Shown here piece by piece: positions 8,229 to 16,668 of a stretch of 64,000 nucleotides of DNA; the first letter of the stretch is position 1; every line of letters begins with the position of its first letter. The stretch is taken from assembly GCA_016187945.1 (NCBI GenBank), contig JACPIT010000011.1, forward strand, positions 186,001 to 250,000, read 5' to 3'. This stretch comes from Opitutia bacterium (GTDB taxonomy: Bacteria; Verrucomicrobiota; Verrucomicrobiia; Opitutales; Opitutaceae). Position numbers and translations under genes: made by a program. Below the pieces are notes generated by a model, which was not told where the DNA came from, did not search any database, and saw nothing but the letters and a program-made list of their open reading frames with translations.

Positions 8229-8740
8229 GGGGAATCGGCGAGGTTGAGTTGTTGGGCGAGGCGTTGGCGGACTCGCGTCAGGCGCGCACCGACGTTCGAC
8301 TCGGAAAGTCCGTGCAGCGCGGCGATCTCGCGGTAGCTGAGCCCGTCCAGCGACAGCAACACGAGCGAGCGGTCCAGCGGCGGCACGGTCTGCAGCGCCG
8401 CGTAGAGCGCTTCGAGTCGCGCGGGCGTGTCGGTGCGCGCGCGATCGATTTCGGGTGAGTTCATCCAGCCGATGTCCGGCGCGGCGGCGACGCGGCGACG
8501 GTGTCGGCGTTCGGTGCGGAGCCAGAGCAGCGCGGTGTTGTGCGCGACGCGGTAGACGAACGTCGACGGCGCGCTGCCTTCACGAAACGCGGGCGCCGAC
8601 CGCCAGAGCTGGAGCAGTATCTCCTGGCGCAGGTCGTGGCGATCCTCCCCGCTGGCGAACGCGTGCACGACGTGGTGCACGATGGCGACGTGGTCGGTCA
8701 ACCAGGTCGCGAAACGTTGCTGTTGGAGGGAGTCGGCCAT
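8225..8740 (-). CDS. ECF RNA polymerase sigma factor
   Basis: 171 residues from the ATG at 8740; an in-frame ATG at 8791 would add 17 residues that look unlike the family. Region 2 is seen in DLRQEILLQLWRSAPAFR and FVYRVAHNTALLWLR, and region 4 in LDRSLVLLSLDGLSYREIAALHGLSESNVGARLTR-type sequence near the C-terminus (helix-turn-helix YREIAALHGLSESNVGARL). ECF factors direct core RNA polymerase to stress or envelope regulons. The overlap with the membrane protein gene downstream fits a sigma/anti-sigma pair. Targets are unknown; autoregulation is common in this class but no promoter is asserted here. Confidence 0.85.
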   Translation of the reverse strand: MADSLQQQRFATWLTDHVAIVHHVVHAFASGEDRHDLRQEILLQLWRSAPAFREGSAPSTFVYRVAHNTALLWLRTERRHRRRVAAAPDIGWMNSPEIDRARTDTPARLEALYAALQTVPPLDRSLVLLSLDGLSYREIAALHGLSESNVGARLTRVRQRLAQQLNLADSP

Positions 8741-8913
8741 GAAAAGCGTTACCCAGTTAGATACCGGCAGGCGCCGTTCCTTACAGGCCATTTGCGCGTG
8801 AGGCGCGGAAGGGGCGCTGAAGTTTCTCTCCCGGCGGCGCGCGGCGGCGTTATACGTGCGTCACGACACGCCGGCTGCTTGTGCTCGCGGGCCCCTTCCC
8901 TACGCTGCCCGCC

Positions 8914-10551
8914 ATGGCTACGCCTGCGTTCACCTACTCGGACACTTTCGCTCACGGCCCCGACGATACCACGTATCGCCTGCTCACCCAAGAGGGCGTC
9001 TCGACGGCGACGTTTGAGGGCAAAGAGATTTTGAAAATCACGCCGGAGACGCTGGCCTACGTCGCGCGCGAGGCGTTGCACGACGCCAATTTCTTCCTCC
9101 GCCCGAAGCACGTCGAGCAGGTCGCCGCGATCCTCGCCGATCCCGAGGCGTCGAACAACGACCGCTACGTCGCGCTCACGCTCTTGAAGAACGCCGAGAT
9201 CGCCGCCGGCGGCATCCTGCCGATGTGCCAGGACACCGGCACCGCGATCGTCTTCGGCAAGAAGGGCCAGCAAGTCTGGACCGGCGCCAACGACGCCGAG
9301 TGGCTCTCGCGCGGCATCTACGAGTGCTACACGAAGGAAAACCTCCGCTACTCGCAAACGGCCGCGCTCGACATGTTCAAGGAGACGAACACCGGCACGA
9401 ACCTCCCGGCGCAAATCGATCTCTACGCGACCGAAGGCACGAAATACGAACTGCTCTTCGTCGCCAAAGGCGGCGGCTCGGCCAACAAGACTTACCTGTT
9501 CCAAGAGACGAAGGCGCTGCTCAACCCGAAGGGCCTCGAGAAATTCTTCACGGAAAAAATGCAGCTCCTCGGCACCGCCGCGTGCCCGCCGTATCACCTC
9601 GTGTTCGTCATCGGCGGCACGAGCGCCGAGACGTGCCTGAAGACCGTGAAGCTCGCCTCGACGAAATACTACGACACGCTCCCGACGACCGGCGACGCGC
9701 ACGGCCGCGCCTTCCGCGACGTGGAGATGGAGGCGAAGGTGCTGAAGCTCGCGCAGCAAAGCGGTGTCGGCGCGCAGTTCGGCGGCAAGTATTTCGCCCT
9801 CGACGTGCGCATCGTCCGCCTGCCGCGCCACGGCGCGAGCTGCCCGGTCGGCATGGGCGTGTCGTGCAGCGCCGATCGCAACATCAAGGCAAAGATCACG
9901 AAGGACGGCGTCTTCCTCGAACAGATGGAGACGAACCCCGGCCGTTTCATCCCGGCGGAAATGCGGACGTTCAAAGACGACAGCGCCGTGCGCATCGACC
10001 TCAACCAGCCGATGGAGAAAATCCGCGCCGCGCTCTCGCAATTGCCCGTCACGACGCGCGTGCTGCTCAACGGCCCGATGATCGTCGCGCGCGACATCGC
10101 GCACGCGAAGCTCAAGGAGCGCGTCGACGCCGGCCAGGGCTTGCCGCAGTATTTCAAGGATCACCCGGTCTACTACGCCGGCCCGGCGAAGACGCCCGCC
10201 GGTTACGCCTCCGGCTCGTTCGGCCCGACGACAGCCGGGCGCATGGACAGCTACGTCGATCTCTTCCAATCGCTCGGCGGTTCGATGGTAATGCTCGCGA
10301 AGGGCAACCGCTCGAAGCAAGTCACCGACGCGTGCAAGAAGCATGGAGGTTTCTATCTCGGCAGCATCGGCGGCCCGGCGGCGATTCTCGCCAAGGACTC
10401 GATCAAGAAAGTCGAAGTGCACGAGTATCCCGAGCTCGGCATGGAGGCCGTGTGGAAGATCGAAGTGCAGGACTTCCCGGCCTTCGTGCTCGTCGACGAC
10501 AAGGGCAACGACTTCTTCGTGCAGAACTGCGGCATCTGCGCGCCGCATTGA
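8914..10551 (+). CDS. fumA: Class I fumarate hydratase (iron-sulphur type)
   Basis: 545 residues, the length of FumA/FumB. The cluster-binding cysteines are C105 (PMCQDTG), C224 (TAACPPYH) and C318 ([11 protein letters not shown]), the numbering used for E. coli class I fumarase. The C-terminal beta domain contains [19 protein letters not shown] and [13 protein letters not shown]. The enzyme interconverts fumarate and malate in the TCA cycle using an oxygen-sensitive [4Fe-4S] cluster. The ATG at 8914 was preferred to a GTG at 8881 because MATPAFTY matches where family proteins begin. A class II, cluster-free fumarase lies 0.7 kb downstream on the other strand, so the cell has both forms. L(+)-tartrate dehydratase-type activity is an unlikely alternative. 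Confidence 0.93.
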   Translation: MATPAFTYSDTFAHGPDDTTYRLLTQEGVSTATFEGKEILKITPETLAYVAREALHDANFFLRPKHVEQVAAILADPEASNNDRYVALTLLKNAEIAAGGILPMCQDTGTAIVFGKKGQQVWTGANDAEWLSRGIYECYTKENLRYSQTAALDMFKETNTGTNLPAQIDLYATEGTKYELLFVAKGGGSANKTYLFQETKALLNPKGLEKFFTEKMQLLGTAACPPYHLVFVIGGTSAETCLKTVKLASTKYYDTLPTTGDAHGRAFRDVEMEAKVLKLAQQSGVGAQFGGKYFALDVRIVRLPRHGASCPVGMGVSCSADRNIKAKITKDGVFLEQMETNPGRFIPAEMRTFKDDSAVRIDLNQPMEKIRAALSQLPVTTRVLLNGPMIVARDIAHAKLKERVDAGQGLPQYFKDHPVYYAGPAKTPAGYASGSFGPTTAGRMDSYVDLFQSLGGSMVMLAKGNRSKQVTDACKKHGGFYLGSIGGPAAILAKDSIKKVEVHEYPELGMEAVWKIEVQDFPAFVLVDDKGNDFFVQNCGICAPH

Positions 10552-10566
10552 GCAAATGTTCGTCAG

Positions 10567-10637
10567 GTAGGGCGAGTCGTCCCTGACGAGCCGTTGCGCA
10601 TTCGCGTTCGTGGCTCGTCGAGGACGACTTGCCCTAC
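10567..10637. repeat. REP-like pair, family D (GTAGGGCGAGTCGTCC)
   Basis: GTAGGGCGAGTCGTCCCTGA and, inverted, CGAGGACGACTTGCCCTAC. The GTAG foot and paired-hairpin design are as in family A but the stem sequence differs. It lies between convergent fumA and yjbQ. Confidence 0.8.
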
Positions 10638-10666
10638 CCGCCGCCGTCGGAACGGCGGTGCCCACG

Positions 10667-11086
10667 CTACCCGCCCACGAAGGTCACGATGACGTGCCGC
10701 GTGTGCGGCGCGCGGCGGTGTTCCCAGAGGAACACGCCTTGCCACGTGCCGAGCAGCAACTGCCCCTCGGCGAACGGCACCTGCTCGCTCGTGCGCGTGA
10801 GCGCCATCTTGATGTGACTCGGCATGTCGTCCGCACCTTCGAGCGTGTGCGTGAAGTGCTTGTCGCCCTCCGGCACGAGCCGATTCAGCCACGCTTCGAG
10901 ATCGCGGCGCGCAGACGGGTCGGCGTTCTCCATGATGACGAGGCTCGCGCTCGTGTGCTGGCAGAAAATCGTCGCGACGCCGCGTTGCAGACCGCTGCGC
11001 GAGAGTTCGCGTGCGACTTCGTCGGTGATCTCGTGCGTGCCCTGCCCGGGCGTGCGGATCGTGAGGGTGGCTTGGTGGATGGGCAT
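10667..11086 (-). CDS. yjbQ: YjbQ/UPF0047 family protein (possible secondary thiamine-phosphate synthase)
   Basis: 139 residues, the whole length of this single-domain family. It carries GTHEITDEV, CQHTSASLVIMENADPSARRDLE (the conserved H-T-S-A and E-N-A-D-P segments, residues about 43-65) and MPSHIKMALTRTSEQVPF with the conserved GTWQGVFLWEHR near the C-terminus. Some members complement thiamine-phosphate synthase mutants weakly; the true function is unsettled. The ATG at 11086 begins at the family's usual start. It is a single gene between two repeat pairs. Confidence 0.88.
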   Translation of the reverse strand: MPIHQATLTIRTPGQGTHEITDEVARELSRSGLQRGVATIFCQHTSASLVIMENADPSARRDLEAWLNRLVPEGDKHFTHTLEGADDMPSHIKMALTRTSEQVPFAEGQLLLGTWQGVFLWEHRRAPHTRHVIVTFVGG

Positions 11087-11097
11087 CGTGCGAAATT

Positions 11098-11171
11098 GTA
11101 GGAGCGGCTTTATGCCGCGATACGAACGTGTTGCCAGCGTCGAACCAATCGCGGCGTAAAGCCGCTCCTAC
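11098..11171. repeat. REP pair, family A
   Basis: GTAGGAGCGGCTTTATGCCG and its inverted partner CGGCGTAAAGCCGCTCCTAC around a spacer of about 27 bases. It lies upstream of yjbQ. Confidence 0.9.
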
Positions 11172-11195
11172 AGTTTTGCGCGGCGAAGGTTCGCA

Positions 11196-11255
11196 GTAGC
11201 GTGGTGCTTCAGCCCGCGCTGAAGATTCTGCGCGCGGGCTAAAGCACCGCGCTAC
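11196..11255. repeat. REP pair, family E (GTAGCGTGGTGCTTCAGCC)
   Basis: GTAGCGTGGTGCTTCAGCCC and, inverted, GGGCTAAAGCACCGCGCTAC. The same family occurs at 25013-25072 between addB and addA. It directly follows a family A pair, giving two different REP families side by side. Confidence 0.85.
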
Positions 11256-11260
11256 TGCGA

Positions 11261-12670
<1,410 letters not shown>

Positions 12671-12734
12671 CGAGCGGAAGCTAGGCGCGCGGGCGGCGTT
12701 CGCAAAAAGGATTTAACCTAAATTCCGCAGAAGA

Positions 12735-12876
12735 TTAACCACTGATGAACACTCATGCACACTGATGAACGAGACGGCCGAAAAGCGCGGCGGGCGGTGG
12801 CTCACCTGCCAGGTGGGCGATCGCGGCTATGCCAGTCTGCTTCGATGAGTGCTCATCAGTGAAAGTCAGTGGTTCA
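12735..12876. repeat. Long imperfect inverted repeat with ACTGATGA-type arms
   Basis: The left arm AACCACTGATGAACACTC continues with ATGCACACTGATGAAC. The right arm GATGAGTGCTCATCAGTG ends AAAGTCAGTGGTT, complementary to the left end. Short ACTGATGA/ACTCATG units recur in each arm. The loop is about 70 bases. Confidence 0.75.
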
Positions 12877-12895
12877 ACCGCGCTTTCTAGGTTTA

Positions 12896-13028
12896 GCAGG
12901 AGGAAACGGAGAGGCGGAAGATTTTCACAGGAGGGCGCGGACGGAGCAGAGAACTTCTCTGCGCTCTCTGCGTCCTCCTGTGAAATCCGATGGTATCGTC
13001 TCTCCGTTGCCTCGGTTTCCTTCTGTGA
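12896..13028. repeat. Long imperfect inverted repeat with GGAGGAAACGGAGAG arms
   Basis: The left arm contains AGGAGGAAACGGAGAGGC and ATTTTCACAGGAGG. The right arm contains CCTCCTGTGAAAT and TCTCTCCGTTGCCTCGGT then TTCCTTCTGTGAAA. The two inner blocks pair with each other and the two outer blocks pair with each other. Confidence 0.75.
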
Positions 13029-13033
13029 AAACA

Positions 13034-13061
13034 AAAAAGGCCGGTCGGAGACCGGCCCTAC
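13034..13061 (-). terminator. Rho-independent terminator of the sigma/anti-sigma operon
   Basis: Read on the minus strand: GGGCCGGTCTCCGACCGGCC followed by TTTTTTG. The stem is nearly identical to the hairpin of REP family B (GCCGGTCTCCGACCGGC), so a REP hairpin appears to serve as terminator. It lies 20 bases after the stop codon at 13081. Confidence 0.85.
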
Positions 13062-13080
13062 GTGGCAGGATGCGCTCGGC

Positions 13081-13890
13081 TCAGAATTTGAGCGAGACGC
13101 GGTCGGCTTTCAGGCCGACGCGAGTCCAGCCGTTGCCGTAATCGGTGTCGCCGAGGCGGCGCGCGAGGCGCTCGCGGACGACTTCGGGCGCGGAGGGATC
13201 CTGCGTGAACTGGCGGTCGGTCATCGCGGCGAGCAAGCGGTTGCGACGGGACGAGACGGCGGCGACACCGGCGAATTCAGCGGCGTGACTGGCGACTTCC
13301 TGCGCCTCGGATGGAGCGGAAGGAATGCGGCTGCCGGAGAGCAGCGCGTTCGCGAGGTCGGGTTCGCTTTCCTCGAAGCGCGCGAGGTTGGCGGCGATGG
13401 AGCGCGCGGAAGGTGTCTCTTGAGCGCGCGGGGCGCTCCACGGGGTGAGTTCGTTTTGCGCGGGCAGCGAGTCGGAAAGCTGCACCGGCGCGGCGACCTG
13501 CGGCGCTTCGGCGAGGGCGAGATTTTCGGCGCGCGGCTGGCTCGATTCGACCGAGGCGACGATGTCGCGACTCGGCTCGGAGACTGGCGAGGCGACGGCT
13601 TCGCTCGCTTGCTGGGCGGGTGCGATGTTCGCGACGGGAGTGGAGGCGTAGCGGAGCGAGACGACAGTGAAAGCGAGGACGGCCGTGGCGCCGACGGGCA
13701 GATAGACGCGACGACTCAGGAGAATCGGGAGGCTCTGCCACCACGGGCGGCGCTCGACGAGCGCGGCGAGCTGTTTCTGGCGCAGCTCGACTTCGAACTT
13801 GCTCCAAAACTCGGCATCCGGGCGTTCGGCGCGCTTGAGGCGCAGCAGATCCTCGACGGTGATTTTGGAATTTTGCGGGCGTTGCGACAT
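13081..13890 (-). CDS. Membrane-anchored protein downstream of ECF sigma factor (candidate anti-sigma)
   Basis: 269 residues. A cytoplasmic N-terminal segment of about 50 residues contains TVEDLLRLKRAERPDAEFWSKF-like sequence. One membrane helix follows (LPVGATAVLAFTVVSL, about 65-80), then an extracytoplasmic region rich in Ala, Ser, Pro and Glu without recognisable motifs. The N-terminal 'LLRLKRAERPDAEFW' pattern is common in verrucomicrobial proteins encoded after rpoE-like genes. The stop of the sigma gene is eight bases upstream, so they are co-transcribed. A membrane anti-sigma role is inferred from position and topology, not from a known domain. Confidence 0.6.
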   Translation of the reverse strand: MSQRPQNSKITVEDLLRLKRAERPDAEFWSKFEVELRQKQLAALVERRPWWQSLPILLSRRVYLPVGATAVLAFTVVSLRYASTPVANIAPAQQASEAVASPVSEPSRDIVASVESSQPRAENLALAEAPQVAAPVQLSDSLPAQNELTPWSAPRAQETPSARSIAANLARFEESEPDLANALLSGSRIPSAPSEAQEVASHAAEFAGVAAVSSRRNRLLAAMTDRQFTQDPSAPEVVRERLARRLGDTDYGNGWTRVGLKADRVSLKF

Positions 13891-13898
13891 GCGTGCGT

Positions 13899-14528
13899 TC
13901 AGCGGAGGTATTTGCTCAATTCGCCTTGGAGAAACTGTTTCGCGTAGTGAAGCCGCGAGCGCACGGTGCCTTCGGAGCAGTCCATGACTTCGGCAATCTC
14001 GGAGTGGCTGAGTCCATCGATCTCGAATAAGGTGATGACGGTGCGATGCTTGATAGACAGTTTTTGCAGCGCCTCGTTCAATTTTTCCTGAAGCTCCTTC
14101 AGATAAGCGTCGCGGTCGGCCCCGGAGGTGTCGGTCAACTGGTTCAGGATTTCCGCCGCGGCGCCGTCTTCCTGGACTTTTTCCAGGCTGAAAAATTGCC
14201 GCAACTTGTTCTTCCGGAGATGACTGAGCGTGGTGTTGACGGCGATCTTGTAGAGCCAGGTGAAGAACGACGACTGGCCCTGGAAGCGGTTGATCGACTG
14301 AAAGGCTTTGATGAAGGCGTCCTGCACGAGGTCGGCCGTGTCTTCGCGATTCGAGGTCAAGTTGTAGACGACGCCGAAGAGGCGCTCGCGGTATTTGCGG
14401 ATGAGCACGTCGAACGCGGCCACGTCGCCGGCCTGCACGCGCTTCACGACGTCAAAATCCGCATCTGCCTCCTGCTGGCGCTCAGGGGAGGTCACGAGGG
14501 TCTTGGCGAAGACCTTCGAGAGGTTCAT
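13899..14528 (-). CDS. ECF RNA polymerase sigma factor, RpoE-like
   Basis: 209 residues from the ATG at 14528; a TTG at 14567 would add 13 residues. Region 2: YRERLFGVVYNLTSNREDTADLVQDAFIKAF, with the core-binding D-L-V-Q-D-A-F signature. Region 4: LSHSEIAEVMDCSEGTVRSRLHYAKQFL. This is the classical RpoE/SigW type, which is generally tied to envelope stress. It starts just after the polyprenyl diphosphate synthase stop on the same strand and is followed by its candidate anti-sigma protein. Transcription from the synthase gene into it is likely. Confidence 0.9.
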   Translation of the reverse strand: MNLSKVFAKTLVTSPERQQEADADFDVVKRVQAGDVAAFDVLIRKYRERLFGVVYNLTSNREDTADLVQDAFIKAFQSINRFQGQSSFFTWLYKIAVNTTLSHLRKNKLRQFFSLEKVQEDGAAAEILNQLTDTSGADRDAYLKELQEKLNEALQKLSIKHRTVITLFEIDGLSHSEIAEVMDCSEGTVRSRLHYAKQFLQGELSKYLR

Positions 14529-14574
14529 CGGGAGGTGTAAGGTCGGGTCTGGGCCGTCCGAGGGCAACGGCGAA

Positions 14575-15606
14575 TTACGGCTTGGTCGGAGCCTGCATGG
14601 CGGCGATCTGGCCTTTCAACAAGCCGGATAATTGCCGCAGCAGAGGCACGGGAGCGAGGTTCCCGTAAGGCATAAGGACCGAGAGAGCACGCGCCAGTTC
14701 CTCCTCCACCGCGCCCACCACGCCGGCCGCGATGCCGAGCGCGCGCATGCGCTCCACGTTGGCCGTGAGCGGCAACGGCTGACCGGCTTGCATGGCGGCG
14801 ATCACTTCGGCGCGTTCGGCGACGGGGAGTTTTTCGAGCAACAGCATCAGCGGCAGCGTGAGCTTCCCGCTCGCGAGATCGGTGCCGAGCGTTTTGCCGA
14901 TGCGTTTTTCCTCACCGAGGAAATCCACGAGGTCGTCGTAAATCTGGTAGGCGATGCCGAGGTGCCGCCCGTAGTCGTTCGCCGCCTGCACGTAGCCGAC
15001 CGGAAAACCCGCCAGCCGCGCGCCGAGGTGACACGACACGCGGAACAACTCCGCCGTCTTCAAATCGATCACGCGGTAGTAATCCGCCAGCGTCACGCCC
15101 ATGTCGCGCCGGTGCAGCGTCTGCATGATCTCGCCCGAGCAAACCTTGCGCGTGGACTCCGAGACCGCGCGGCAAACGTCCGTCGTCGGAAACTGCGAGG
15201 CGATGTGCAGCGCCTGCGAGAACAGCGCATCGCCGAGCAACACTGCGGCGTCGGGACCGAACTTGCGCGACGCCGTCGGCCGGCTGCGGCGCACGTCGGC
15301 ATGGTCCATGATGTCGTCGTGCACGAGCGTGGCGAGGTGCACCATTTCCACGACGCCGGCGGCGCGCACGAGGTCGCCGGTCACGACGCCATCGCCCTGC
15401 CAGCCGGAGAGGAACACCAGCGTGGGCCGCAGGCGCTTGCCGGAGGTCTCGAGGCAATACGCCGCCATGCCGCGAATCTCCGGCTCGAAGTTCGCCACCT
15501 GCTCCTCCATGAACACGTCGAGCGCGGCCATCTGCGGCGCGAGGCGCGCGAAGACGGCGGCGGGATCGTTTTCGGCGAAAACGGTGTGAGGGGCGGGACC
15601 GGACAT
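14575..15606 (-). CDS. Polyprenyl (octaprenyl/heptaprenyl-type) diphosphate synthase
   Basis: 343 residues. Both Asp-rich motifs are present: DDIMD at 97-101 (LVHDDIMDHAD) and DDLVD at 224-228 (YQIYDDLVDF). GKRLRPTLV (57-65) and LKTAELF (182-188) are also typical. The enzyme extends farnesyl or geranylgeranyl diphosphate with isopentenyl diphosphate to the side chain of quinones. The DDxxD with two intervening residues marks the long-chain class rather than FPP synthase, but chain length cannot be read. It is the first gene of an apparent operon with the RpoE-like sigma factor. Confidence 0.88.
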   Translation of the reverse strand: MSGPAPHTVFAENDPAAVFARLAPQMAALDVFMEEQVANFEPEIRGMAAYCLETSGKRLRPTLVFLSGWQGDGVVTGDLVRAAGVVEMVHLATLVHDDIMDHADVRRSRPTASRKFGPDAAVLLGDALFSQALHIASQFPTTDVCRAVSESTRKVCSGEIMQTLHRRDMGVTLADYYRVIDLKTAELFRVSCHLGARLAGFPVGYVQAANDYGRHLGIAYQIYDDLVDFLGEEKRIGKTLGTDLASGKLTLPLMLLLEKLPVAERAEVIAAMQAGQPLPLTANVERMRALGIAAGVVGAVEEELARALSVLMPYGNLAPVPLLRQLSGLLKGQIAAMQAPTKP

Positions 15607-15628
15607 GAAAGGTGGAGTGGACCGACTG

Positions 15629-15722
15629 CCCTGTCATCGCGAGGCACGCAGAGCGAGCCGGGGCGATCCAGAGGGATTGCTTCGTCGTCCCGCGCTGCGG
15701 GACTCCGCGCAATGGCAATCGG
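15629..15722. repeat. Widespread intergenic palindromic element (GTCATCGCGAGGC ... CGCAATGGCA type)
   Basis: The sequence TGTCATCGCGAGGCACGCAG, GGGCGATCC, then GGATTGCTTCGTCGTCCCGC and CTCCGCGCAATGGCA has the form of a short palindromic repeat known from many unrelated bacteria, often mistranslated as 'SLxASSQ'-like peptides. The ends are mutually inverted (GTCATCGCG / CGCAATGGCA, GCGATCC / GGATTGC). It occupies the divergent space between the polyprenyl synthase and the CPBP protease. Confidence 0.7.
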
Positions 15723-15785
15723 TAGGCGGACGGTAGGAAGGGATCGGGGAAAGGCTAACAAAAAGCTGCGTCAGTCTTGCCAGTG

Positions 15786-16427
15786 ATGGCCGCAATCACG
15801 TTTCGTTCAAACATGGGTCAAGACAGCCCGCTGCTTCTCCTCGGTTTGCTCGCCGCCACCGGCTACATCGCGAAATTGTGGCTCGACGACTATCGCGCGA
15901 CGCGCCGCGGCACGCCGCATCCGCGCGCGCTGCCCGGCGCCACGCCGGCGAGCAGCAACGCGATCGCGATCGCCGCGCTGGGCGCGCTCGGGCTGCTCGC
16001 GCTCGAAACCGCGGGCGAGAGCGCGCTGGGGCTGACGGAAAAGCAGAGCGACATGACCGTCCTCTTCGGCCTCTACACGCTCGCGGCGGCGTTCGGCGAG
16101 GAGCTGATCTTCCGCGGTTTCCTCGTGATCGAGCATCGCGGTCGCGGCGGGCTGATCGCGGGCGTCGTGGGCGCGTCGGTGTTGTTCGCGGCGCTGCATC
16201 CGTTCCTCTGGCAATGGCGCGACGGCGTGCTGCACGTGCATCTCGGCGCCAAGGCGTGGTTCAGCACGGCGCTGGTGTTTGCGAGTTCGCTTTGGTTCTA
16301 CGCGGTGCGTTTCTGGAAACTGAACCCGTCGCGCTCGCTGCTGCCATGCATCGCGGCGCACCTGGCGAAGAACCTCGGCGTGTTCGTGATCAAATACGCG
16401 CAGGGGTTCGTGAGCGGGTGGTGGTGA
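15786..16427 (+). CDS. CPBP-family intramembrane metalloprotease (Abi/CAAX type)
   Basis: 213 residues with five to six membrane helices. The family motif EExxxR is E105-E106-L-I-F-R110 (FGEELIFRGFLVI), and a second conserved His, H138, lies in FAALHPFLW. CPBP proteins are intramembrane glutamic or metalloproteases related to Rce1; bacterial roles include prenyl-protein processing and bacteriocin immunity. The start is uncertain: the ATG at 15786 was chosen, and an ATG at 15813 begins directly before the first membrane helix. Location next to a polyprenyl synthase is suggestive but the genes are divergent. Confidence 0.8.
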   Translation: MAAITFRSNMGQDSPLLLLGLLAATGYIAKLWLDDYRATRRGTPHPRALPGATPASSNAIAIAALGALGLLALETAGESALGLTEKQSDMTVLFGLYTLAAAFGEELIFRGFLVIEHRGRGGLIAGVVGASVLFAALHPFLWQWRDGVLHVHLGAKAWFSTALVFASSLWFYAVRFWKLNPSRSLLPCIAAHLAKNLGVFVIKYAQGFVSGWW

Positions 16428-16475
16428 GCGGAGCGAGCAGGTGGCCCGCGACCTCCGGGCGCGGGGCGGGCGCGG

Positions 16476-16554
16476 CAGGAGCAGGTGCGGCGTTACGCCG
16501 CGATTCGAGGGCGGCGCACGCATCGCAGCAGTCGCGGCGTAAAGCCGCTCCTAC
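16476..16554. repeat. REP pair, family A, left copy degenerate
   Basis: The right arm CGGCGTAAAGCCGCTCCTAC is intact. The left copy (AGGTGCGGCGTTACGCCGCG) has lost the GTAG foot but keeps the GCGGCGTTACGCCGC hairpin. Confidence 0.8.
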
Positions 16555-16610
16555 AGTTCACGCTGCGCGGCATCGACCTTCGGCGGCAATCGTGGGGCCG
16601 GCCCACCGGA

Positions 16611-16647
16611 AAACAAAAAGGCCGTCCTGCTGGCGCGGGACGGCCGG
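16611..16647 (-). terminator. Rho-independent terminator of the pilMNO-secretin operon
   Basis: On the minus strand the stem GGCCGTCCCGCG / GCAGGACGGCC is followed by TTTTTGTTT. It lies about 20 bases after the secretin stop codon. Confidence 0.85.
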
Positions 16648-16668
16648 GAAATCTTTCGGCGCGACGGG

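Larger units (their letters stand above)
12671..13080. other. 410-base intergenic region holding two long inverted repeats and a terminator
   Basis: No coding potential is supported here. The space upstream of fumC contains inverted repeats at 12735-12876 and 12896-13028 and a U-tract hairpin at 13034-13061. The fumC promoter must lie close to 12671-12735, where the sequence is comparatively A/T-rich, but I cannot name -35 and -10 boxes with confidence. Confidence 0.6.

Noticed and set aside
12735-13028. Possible CRISPR or attachment site in the 410-base gap
   Set aside because: Repeats are inverted arms of two hairpins, not evenly spaced direct repeats, and no cas, integrase or tRNA gene is near.
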